DNA of 64,000 nt, from the NCBI GenBank assembly GCA_020636375.1, contig JACJXZ010000014.1, forward strand, positions 1 to 64,000, in the 5' to 3' direction. Made by a program: the position numbers and the translations under genes. The notes beneath the pieces are model-generated. The model searched no databases. It saw only the letters and a list, made by a program, of their open reading frames with translations, and was not told where the DNA came from. This document shows, piece after piece, positions 56,917 through 64,000 of the stretch (the first letter of the stretch is position 1; every line of letters starts with the position of its first letter). Source of the stretch: Lewinellaceae bacterium (GTDB lineage Bacteria > Bacteroidota > Bacteroidia > Chitinophagales > Saprospiraceae).

Positions 56917-57945
56917 ATGAAAATTAATATACTTTTTGCTATAGCCCTGGTTAACCTGTTTTCCCCCAATTCTTATCTCAAGGCACAGGGAATAAGAGGA
57001 GGAGAGATGATGGCTGAAACCGGAAACAATTTATTGGCAATGGTAGATGTGAAAATTTATCGGGAAGGGCCTAGAGTGCCATTTATCTTATTTGACTGGG
57101 GTGATGGCACTACCGATACGCTCATGGGGTCTACGGCTTTGACTGCTGACCCTGATGTAATTGTAGACTTTTATTTCGGCACCCATCAATACGACACCTT
57201 TAACGTATACATTTTAAGTGTGCAAGACAGCTTCCTCATCCCGGATATTGCCAACATCCCCAATTCGGGCAGCCAGGCTTTTTACCTCCGGGATACCTTT
57301 GGTATCGACAACGAGGAAGATTTTTTCAACAATATCGGCCCTACTATCAGGATGCCCAACTTCATACGCTCTCAGGTCAATATCGAAGTAGCGCCCAACG
57401 GAGCCATCATCCACGACCCGATAGTAAGCAATGGCGGCAACTACTTTTCCTATATCGTCGAGGCCTTAGTGCCCTTTCCGGCGGAAGGCTATGCTTTTCC
57501 CGAAGCTACCGACTCGTTGGTTTGCTGCATCATCTGGGACAGGCCCCTGGTGCCAGGCAAGTATGCCTTTGGCATTCGCGCCTACAGTTACCGCCGATCA
57601 GACGACAGCTTTTTTGGCACTGCTACCCGGCTGATGACGATCGAGGTAGATTCTTCTATGATCACCTCCGGCCTGGAGATATGGGAAGAGCCGCCTTTTG
57701 ATATCTTTCCCAACCCCGCAGCGGAAGCAGTGTACTTGCAGTTCGATGCCCCACCCGCCCCTCGGGCGGCAGTGCATATCTACGACATGTTCGGCAGGAA
57801 GGCCTATTCCGGTACGCTGGATGGGGCCGGGCTGGGCAGGAGGCTGGCGATTCCTGTAGCCGGCTGGCCGCCGGGCATGTATGTGGCCGAGGTGCGCTCA
57901 AGGGGGCGGGTAGGCGTGCGGAAGTTTGTAGTCGGGGCAAGATGA
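56917..57945 (+). CDS. T9SS-secreted protein, unknown function
   Basis: About 342 residues from the ATG at 56917 (signal peptide MKINILFAIALVNLFSPNSYLKAQ); the upstream extension overlaps the previous gene and is rejected. Body with PKD-like words (LFDWGDGTTDTL, HQYDTFNVYIL) suggesting a beta-sandwich. It ends in a type A T9SS sorting domain (FDIFPNPAAEAVYL ... IYDMFGRKAYSG ... PPGMYVAEV). Begins 76 bases after the SBBP gene and has about 37 bases to the next, so an operon of T9SS cargo is likely. Confidence 0.82.
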   Translation: MKINILFAIALVNLFSPNSYLKAQGIRGGEMMAETGNNLLAMVDVKIYREGPRVPFILFDWGDGTTDTLMGSTALTADPDVIVDFYFGTHQYDTFNVYILSVQDSFLIPDIANIPNSGSQAFYLRDTFGIDNEEDFFNNIGPTIRMPNFIRSQVNIEVAPNGAIIHDPIVSNGGNYFSYIVEALVPFPAEGYAFPEATDSLVCCIIWDRPLVPGKYAFGIRAYSYRRSDDSFFGTATRLMTIEVDSSMITSGLEIWEEPPFDIFPNPAAEAVYLQFDAPPAPRAAVHIYDMFGRKAYSGTLDGAGLGRRLAIPVAGWPPGMYVAEVRSRGRVGVRKFVVGAR

Positions 57946-57982
57946 AGGGATACTTGAGACTAACAGGGGTTACTTGCCAATT

Positions 57983-59410
57983 ATGAAAAAGATAAAATTC
58001 TGCCTATTCTACTTCTTGCTAACCCTCAGCGGCCTGGCCCAAAACTGGGCTCCCCTTGGTTATGGCCTGGAATATCCTGCTTTCACGATGTTTGCCGATT
58101 CATTAGACAACAAATTATACATCGGGGGCAATTTCAAGTATGCGTTTAATTCCGAAGAAGATACCGTAAGCGTTAATGGGATAACCGCCTGGGACGGAAG
58201 CCAGTATTTGGCTTTAGGAGGAGGGAATTCGGATGGAAATTGCACGGTTGTTTGTCCGCCTATGCGTAGTATCACGCGTTTCGGCAACGATATTTTCGCC
58301 AACTTCCAGGATGTGCCATTAGGTAACGATACCATTTACGGAATTGCCCGCTGGGATGGCGAACGCTGGGAGGCCTTGCAAGGAGGGCTCAGGATAGCAA
58401 GTGGTTATGGGGGCAGTTTTTCCGCTTCGCTCGAGGTAGAAGACGGAATATTAGTCGGAGGCCTCTTCACCCAAGCCGGCAACGTACCCGCAGACGGGTT
58501 GGCTAAATGGGATGGGCATGCCTGGGAAGCGTTTGATTTTCCTGGTTACGGTTTTGACAGCCGGATTATGGGCTTGGCCCGCTTAGGCGGAGATATTTAC
58601 GCTGCCGGCAACTTTTCTGCGATAACGGAGGAGGGAGACACCGACGATATCGCTCGCTTCGATGGCGAAAAGTGGCACGCGGTAGACGGAGGCATCAGAG
58701 GAGGGCTGGGCCATGTCAATGCCATGCTCGTCTTTCAGGGAGAACTGTATGTAGCCGGCTTTTTCCAAAAATCGGCCGGCAATGCCGGCAATAAAATCAT
58801 GAAGCTGGGCACTTCAGGCTGGCAGGAGGTGGGAGGCGGCATTATCGGTGCCAATGCCGATATTCACGCCATGGCCATACACAATGGAGCGCTTTATGTG
58901 GGAGGCATTTTCGACTGGGTAGGGGATGGTGTGCCGGCGCAGAACCTTGCCCGATGGGATGGGCAACAATGGTGTGGCTTTGGCAGCGATTTCAACCTCG
59001 GCCGCGTATTAGCTATCGAATCCCTTAATGACACCCTTTTCGTAGCCGGAGGGTTTCGTTACATAGACAGCACGCTGGTAAATGGCATAGCCAAATGGGT
59101 AGGCGGCGATTTTACCGCCAATTGTGGCGCTACCAATGGCACTGATAGTACAGGGCCGGCATCCATTTCCCTCTTCCCCAACCCCGCCGCCCACACCCTC
59201 TACCTCCAACTCAACAGCTTCCAGGCAGAAAAAGCCACCCTCGCTATACACAACGCCGCCGGCCAGTTGCAGCACCAGGAGCAGGTGGAGCTTTCTCCCC
59301 AGCTCCAGCAGCATCAGGTGGATGTCTCCGCCTGGCCGCCGGGGGTGTACTTCCTGCGCCTGCGGGCGGGCGGGCGGCAAGCGGTGCGGCGGTTCGTGAA
59401 GACAGGATGA
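57983..59410 (+). CDS. T9SS-secreted propeller-like protein
   Basis: About 475 residues from the ATG at 57983. Signal peptide MKKIKFCLFYFLLTLSGLAQ. Most of the protein is a set of repeats of the form YVGGxF...NGIARWDG.QW..LGGG: LYIGGNFKYAF, NGITAWDGSQY, IYGIARWDGERW, DDIARFDGEKWHAVDGG, QNLARWDGQQW. Probably a beta-propeller of the kelch or delta-60 type. It ends in a type A sorting domain (SLFPNPAAHTLYL ... WPPGVYFLRL). Follows closely on the previous T9SS gene. Likely a surface or secreted binding protein. Confidence 0.85.
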   Translation: MKKIKFCLFYFLLTLSGLAQNWAPLGYGLEYPAFTMFADSLDNKLYIGGNFKYAFNSEEDTVSVNGITAWDGSQYLALGGGNSDGNCTVVCPPMRSITRFGNDIFANFQDVPLGNDTIYGIARWDGERWEALQGGLRIASGYGGSFSASLEVEDGILVGGLFTQAGNVPADGLAKWDGHAWEAFDFPGYGFDSRIMGLARLGGDIYAAGNFSAITEEGDTDDIARFDGEKWHAVDGGIRGGLGHVNAMLVFQGELYVAGFFQKSAGNAGNKIMKLGTSGWQEVGGGIIGANADIHAMAIHNGALYVGGIFDWVGDGVPAQNLARWDGQQWCGFGSDFNLGRVLAIESLNDTLFVAGGFRYIDSTLVNGIAKWVGGDFTANCGATNGTDSTGPASISLFPNPAAHTLYLQLNSFQAEKATLAIHNAAGQLQHQEQVELSPQLQQHQVDVSAWPPGVYFLRLRAGGRQAVRRFVKTG

Positions 59411-59657
59411 CAGCCCGCCTGCCAGGCCGGACTTCACCGTGAGGCCTCGGCGTGAGCTCGGTCGAACGCTCGGTCGAACGCTGACATCCGCTTGTCGGGC
59501 CGGCAGGGATTGCCGGAATGAACAGGATTTGCCAAAGGGTGAACAGGATGCCTGGCAGGCTTGCGCTGTCGTCAGGAAAGAATTTTAGTTATATTGTCAC
59601 TTTGCATCTGAAAATTGCGCAACCCCTAACTTTACCCCGAGCGGGTCGAGGGAAACC

Positions 59658-59690
59658 AACAACTGCCCCGGGACTTCGTTCCGGAAGCAC
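59658..59690. repeat. Solo class B end
   Basis: On the minus strand reads CCGGAACGAAGTCCCGGGGC followed by AGTTGTT, the left-end word of the class B elements at 27604 and 33996. No matching right end is seen. The rest of the gap 59411-59719 shows only GC-rich repeats of GGCAGGGATTGCCGG type and no gene. Confidence 0.6.
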
Positions 59691-59719
59691 GAGGGCGAAC
59701 ACCGAATACCGAACACCGG

Positions 59720-62700
59720 TTAATACACCACCACCCGCCCACTATACACCATCCGCCCCTCCGACCGCAATACCACCCAATACACTCCTTCCGGCAGGCT
59801 GCCCCCCCTATCCAGCAAAAGGCGCTCCTGCAAAACAACGCCCACATCCCGCCGCATCCAAGCCCTTCCCAGCGCATCCAGCAGGAACAGTTCTACCGGT
59901 GCCGGTGCCGCCAGCTGCAAATCCAGCCACAGCTCCCCGGAGGTGGGGTTGGGGAACAGGCGGGCGCTGCGGACGAGCTCCGCCCCGAAGGCCGACGTGA
60001 TCGTTACGCCGGCCGTCTCCTGGCAACCCACCTGGTCGGTAACGGTAAGCATGTAGGATGACCCCAGGGAGACGGAGATCGCAGCGGTAGTGTCTCCCGT
60101 ATTCCAAAGATAACTGTACCCCGGAACGCCGCCCGAGGCGGTGGCGGTGGCCGTGCCGTCCTGCTGCCCGTTGGGCAGGCTGAGATTGATCGAAATGTCG
60201 ATCTCTTCGGGTTCGGGAAGCTCCAGCTCGTACTCCCGGACGCAGTTGTTGCTGTCCCGGAGGATGACTATATATGCTCCCCCCGCCAGCTCGTCCAGGA
60301 AGTTGGTGTCCGGCGTGGGGATCAGCATGCCTTCATAATACCATTCGATGGAGTAGGGCGGGTCTCCGCCGCTGATGCTCGCCTCGATGGCGCCGTCCTC
60401 CTCCCCATAGCAGGTGACGGGGTCGCCCTCGACGGCCACCTGCAGGGCCGTAGCGGGCTGCCCGACGTTAAAGGGGCCGAAGATCGCCTGGCAGCCATCG
60501 CTGTCGGTGACGGTCAGGGTATAACTGCCGGGCGGCAGGTTGTCGATATCGGGGGTGGCCAGCCCGTTGTTCCATTCATAGTCAAAAGGCGGCGAGCCGC
60601 CCAGCACGTCAAGGCTGATGCCTCCGGTGCGCTCTCCCCGGCACGCCACATGCCGCACCTCGGCCAGCGTATCCCGGATGGGCGGATTGGCAGAGGGCAC
60701 GGTGCCGGTCACCGTGGCGGTACATCCGTGATGGTCGGTGACAACCCCTCGGTACCGCCCGGCGGGTACGCCGGTCAGGTCACCCTCGTCGCCGACCACC
60801 TCATCCTGGGCGTTGTACCAGGCGTAGGTGTACGGCGCCGTCCCTCCCGAGGTGGTCGTGTAGACGCCGCCGTCGTTGCCGGCAAAGCAGTCGACCCCCC
60901 CGATGCTGTCGCGGCGGAAGAAGAGGGGCGGCGGCTGCGTGACCGCCAGCAGTACCGAGGCTGTTATGCAGCCGTTCACCTGGTCGGTCACCGTCACCCG
61001 GTAGTTGCCCGGGGAGAGGCCGCAGATGGTGACGCTGTCGCCGGGATTCTGCCGGATAACCCCGTTGCTGAAATGGAAGCGGTAGTTGGAGGAGCCGCCG
61101 GAAACGATGGCGGTGGCGCAGCCGTCGCTGGCGCCGCTGCAGCTGACGTTATCCACGTAGAACGTGTCCAGCCGGAAGGGCGCTATATCGTCGTCTACCT
61201 TGACGGAAGGGGATTCGGCCAGGCAGGCGTTCGCGTCTTCTACATAAAGTATATAATCGGCCGGGGCCGGCTGGTCCAGGCAATCGCCGGTAGCGCCGTT
61301 GCTCCACAGCAGGTTGTAGGGAGGGGCGCCCCCGCTCACTTCTGCGCACAATTCCTGCACGGCGCCGCCCTGGCAGATATCTTCGGCGGTTACCTCCACG
61401 GCAACGCTGAGCGGCGGCGGCTGGGTGAGGACGAAAGTAGTGTCGATCGGGCAGGAGTTGTCGTCCTGCACCAGCAGCCGGTAACTGCCGGCCGGAATAT
61501 CGAACAGGTCTTCCCCATTGTAGTCTTCACCCAACCAGTTGTAGGCGTAGGGCGGGGTGCCGCCCCGCACGGCCACCTCGATGAAGCCGGTGGTGTCTCC
61601 GAAGCAGTTGATCCGGCCGATGCCTTCGATGCCCAGCTCCAGGTGGGGCGGGCTCTGTATGGTGATGGGCGGCGGCACGAGGCGGCATCCGTTGGCGTCG
61701 CTGATGGTGAGGTGGTAGTCGCCGTCCGGCAGGTCCAGGCGGGGGACGCCGGTGGCGCCGTCGCTCCAGCGGAAGCTGATCGGCGGCATCCCGGATCGTA
61801 TCAGGTTGATGTCGATCAGCCCGTCGTTGGTGCCCGCGCAGGTGGGCTGCACGACGATGGTGTTGGTTTCGAATACCTGTATTGCGTTCAGCACGATGGC
61901 CGTATCGTAGAGGCAGCCTTGCCCGTCTTCGATGCGGACGCAGTAGTAGCCGGTGTCCAGCCCGTTGATGGTTGGGGTGGTGTCGCCCCGGCACCAGGCG
62001 TAGGAGAAAGGCGGGATGCCGTTCGGCTGCAGGCTGATCCTTCCGGTTTCCAGCCCGACGCAGTCCGGTTCCTTGACGGTGATGTCCAGGTCGATGAAGG
62101 AAAAGGCGGTCAGTTCGACCTCCAGGGTGTCCGGCGGGCAGTTGTTGGCATCGGTAGCGTAGGCGTAGTACGTACCCACGGGCAGGTTCAGGAGGATGCT
62201 GTCGGTGCCTGTTTCGCTCCAGCTGTACTGGTAGGGCGCCGTGCCGCCGGAGGCCCGCACGATGATCTTGCCGTTTTTGTCGCCCACGCATTCCGGCTGG
62301 GTGGCTTCGAGCAGGGAGAGGCTGACCGGCGCCGGCTCGGCCACGGTATAGGCCTGCACGGCCTGGCAGCCGTTGAAGTCGGTCAGGGTCAGGGAATAGC
62401 TGCCCCGGGCCAGGTTGATGATGAAGGGGGCGGTGCTGCCGTTGCTCCAGCGGTACTGGTAAGGGGGCGTGCCGCCCTGGCCCGTCACTTTGATGCTGCC
62501 GTCGGCCAGGCCGTGGCAGCTCAGGGCGGACAGAGAATCCAGGGTGATGCCCACGGGGCTGGGTGCCGGCAGCATATAGGTCCGGATGAGGGTGCAGTTG
62601 TTGGCGTCGGTGATGGTGACGGTATAGCTGCCGCCGGCCAGGTTGAGGGCGTCTTTCTGGATGCCGCCGTTGCTCCAGCGGTAGGTATAGGGAGGTCTTC

Positions 62701-64000
62701 CGCCGAAGGCGTCAAGCATTATGGCACCATCGCTGAGGCTGGAGCAGGAGGGGAGCTGCAGGCTGGCCGCCGCCCGGAGGCTGTCCGGCTCTTCGATAAG
62801 TATATCTTCAATCACGCTTTCGCAAATGCCTTCCGAGACGGTGACCGAATAGGTGCCGCCGGGCAGGCCGCCGGCGCAGCGTTGGGTATGGCCGCTGCTC
62901 CACAGGTACTGGGGCGTGCCGCCGAACACTTCCAGGCAAGCCTGCCCGTTGGCCGCCCCGGCGCAGTTCACGTCTTCAGTCGTTATATCCTGTACGACCG
63001 CCCCTGGCCCGTTGACGATCAGGGAGCGCAGGATGAGGCGGCAGGCCTGCTCGGAGTCGTCGGTCACGGTGATGCGGTAGGAACCCTGGGAGAGGTTGAG
63101 GATGCGCAGCGTATCCGCTATGCCGGTGGTGTCGCCGCTGATGCCGTTGCTGCCTAGCCACTGGTAGGAAAAGGGGCTGGCGCCGTTGAGGGGCACCAGG
63201 GTGATGCTGCCGTCGGCCCCGGCGCAGGTGCTCACTTCGGTGACGAAGCTGCGCAGGGAATCGATGCTCACGGTGGTATTGACCTGGACGCTGTCGATGC
63301 TCAGGCACCCTCCCGCATCGGTCACGGTGACGGCATAGAAATCTGTCGTGCCCGGCGTTTGGCTGGCCTGGATGCTGGTGCTGCTGCCGGTGGCGCCGGT
63401 ACTCCAGAGGTAGGAATAGGGCGGCTGCCCGCCGCTGGCCTGCACGCTCAGCAGGGTGCTGTTGTCCCGGCAAAGGGAAAAGGAATCGGCGGGGGAAAAG
63501 GCGAGGGCGGGCCCGGGCAGCACCGCCACGTTGACGCTGCCCACATCAGCACAGCCGGCATCGGTCGTCGCTTTGAAGTAATAGGTGGTATTCTGGAGCG
63601 GGCTGACGATGGTCGACGGCAGGAGGTTGCCGTCCGTTGCCGGCAGGCCGCTGTGGAAGGTGATGGTGCTGCCGGTAAAGTTGGCGTCCTGGATGTCGAG
63701 GCTGGCCAGGTCCAGCATTGCGCCGGGGCATACTGTCGGGCGATCTGCCGTGCTGACATCCGGCAGGGGGTTGACCACAACAGATACTGCTGCCCGCTGG
63801 GCAGAAAAGCAGAATCCGTCGGTTTCCTCGGCGTAGTAGGTGACGGTTATGGGTGCCGGGCCGTTGTTTTCCAGCGGCAGGGCGGGGGTGAAGAGCTCGC
63901 CGGCAGCGATGGGGTCGCCTCCGTCGGGGCGGTCGTACCAGAGGATGAACTTGTCGAAGCCGGGCGTGGCGCGCAGGAAGGCGTCTTCGCCGGAGCAAAT
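59720..64000 (-). CDS. Giant SprB-repeat T9SS adhesin, 5' end outside the window
   Basis: At least 1426 residues; the reading frame stays open to base 64000 and no signal peptide is present, so the gene starts beyond the window. The piece contains Ig-like/PKD-like modules (VTYYAEETDGFCFSAQ) and about 14 tandem SprB repeats: each has a C.G..DG start, a GGTPPYxYxWSNG core and a YxVTVTDxNGC end. It closes with a type A T9SS sorting domain (ARLFPNPTSGELWL ... LPEGVYWVVLRS). SprB repeats belong to gliding-motility and adhesion proteins on the outer membrane. Repeats differ enough from one another that recent expansion looks unlikely. Confidence 0.92.
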   Translation of the reverse strand: MCSGEDAFLRATPGFDKFILWYDRPDGGDPIAAGELFTPALPLENNGPAPITVTYYAEETDGFCFSAQRAAVSVVVNPLPDVSTADRPTVCPGAMLDLASLDIQDANFTGSTITFHSGLPATDGNLLPSTIVSPLQNTTYYFKATTDAGCADVGSVNVAVLPGPALAFSPADSFSLCRDNSTLLSVQASGGQPPYSYLWSTGATGSSTSIQASQTPGTTDFYAVTVTDAGGCLSIDSVQVNTTVSIDSLRSFVTEVSTCAGADGSITLVPLNGASPFSYQWLGSNGISGDTTGIADTLRILNLSQGSYRITVTDDSEQACRLILRSLIVNGPGAVVQDITTEDVNCAGAANGQACLEVFGGTPQYLWSSGHTQRCAGGLPGGTYSVTVSEGICESVIEDILIEEPDSLRAAASLQLPSCSSLSDGAIMLDAFGGRPPYTYRWSNGGIQKDALNLAGGSYTVTITDANNCTLIRTYMLPAPSPVGITLDSLSALSCHGLADGSIKVTGQGGTPPYQYRWSNGSTAPFIINLARGSYSLTLTDFNGCQAVQAYTVAEPAPVSLSLLEATQPECVGDKNGKIIVRASGGTAPYQYSWSETGTDSILLNLPVGTYYAYATDANNCPPDTLEVELTAFSFIDLDITVKEPDCVGLETGRISLQPNGIPPFSYAWCRGDTTPTINGLDTGYYCVRIEDGQGCLYDTAIVLNAIQVFETNTIVVQPTCAGTNDGLIDINLIRSGMPPISFRWSDGATGVPRLDLPDGDYHLTISDANGCRLVPPPITIQSPPHLELGIEGIGRINCFGDTTGFIEVAVRGGTPPYAYNWLGEDYNGEDLFDIPAGSYRLLVQDDNSCPIDTTFVLTQPPPLSVAVEVTAEDICQGGAVQELCAEVSGGAPPYNLLWSNGATGDCLDQPAPADYILYVEDANACLAESPSVKVDDDIAPFRLDTFYVDNVSCSGASDGCATAIVSGGSSNYRFHFSNGVIRQNPGDSVTICGLSPGNYRVTVTDQVNGCITASVLLAVTQPPPLFFRRDSIGGVDCFAGNDGGVYTTTSGGTAPYTYAWYNAQDEVVGDEGDLTGVPAGRYRGVVTDHHGCTATVTGTVPSANPPIRDTLAEVRHVACRGERTGGISLDVLGGSPPFDYEWNNGLATPDIDNLPPGSYTLTVTDSDGCQAIFGPFNVGQPATALQVAVEGDPVTCYGEEDGAIEASISGGDPPYSIEWYYEGMLIPTPDTNFLDELAGGAYIVILRDSNNCVREYELELPEPEEIDISINLSLPNGQQDGTATATASGGVPGYSYLWNTGDTTAAISVSLGSSYMLTVTDQVGCQETAGVTITSAFGAELVRSARLFPNPTSGELWLDLQLAAPAPVELFLLDALGRAWMRRDVGVVLQERLLLDRGGSLPEGVYWVVLRSEGRMVYSGRVVVY

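Overview
The window looks like a chromosomal segment of a fairly GC-rich Bacteroidota, most plausibly class Saprospiria (Lewinella/Phaeodactylibacter-like). That placement is inferred. It rests on several type IX secretion (T9SS) cargo proteins with PNP-type or gliding-type C-terminal sorting domains, a SprB-repeat adhesin, a fused SecDF, a hybrid sensor kinase/AraC regulator, a PorE-like OmpA protein, and -7 promoter boxes of the TAnnTTTG type. I saw no rRNA, tRNA, CRISPR array, phage or transposase gene.

Layout. 0.1-12.3 kb, all on the minus strand: glycine-rich T9SS protein, hybrid two-component regulator, M1 metallopeptidase, PKD/gliding-type surface protein, ribulose-phosphate epimerase (rpe). 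12.3-13.4 kb: a non-coding stretch with a repeated AT-rich word, several hairpins and three minus-strand terminators. 13.4-21.4 kb, plus strand: a protein of an unnamed 470-485-residue family, GHL10-type glycosidase-like protein, unknown 295-aa protein, alpha/beta hydrolase, remnant of a DUF427 gene, then EgtB and EgtD (ergothioneine). 21.5-33.8 kb: small unknown genes, a second member of the unnamed family, two T9SS proteins, a UGT-like glycosyltransferase, an AAA/DUF4143 ATPase under a large palindrome, asnS. 34.5-39.5 kb, minus strand: RluA-type synthase running into an octamer repeat, Rieske/FAD oxidoreductase, outer-membrane-type protein, TetR regulator. 39.6-43.7 kb, plus strand: two small membrane proteins, then the thioredoxin-like/ApbE/DUF4266/DUF3570 operon and a small protein. 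43.8-52.8 kb: M24 peptidase, secDF (frameshifted as given), methyltransferase, RidA, PorE-like lipoprotein. 53.1-64 kb: four T9SS surface proteins. The first has a poly-C tract in its signal-peptide coding region and the last, a SprB-repeat giant, runs off the window.

How they fit. SecDF and the PorE-like protein serve export to and across the outer membrane, and the large surface proteins nearby are the kind of cargo the T9SS handles. EgtB and EgtD form the central part of ergothioneine synthesis. The thioredoxin/ApbE/DUF4266/DUF3570 operon looks like an uncharacterised periplasmic redox or flavinylation unit.

A second layer is the intergenic DNA. Most gaps carry imperfect inverted repeats in recurring sequence classes (here called A, B and D) or short tandem repeats of 7-9 bp, plus one 40-bp array. 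One B element sits inside an A element, one element has 17-bp perfect terminal inverted repeats, one A-like element truncates a gene, and one octamer array has become coding sequence.
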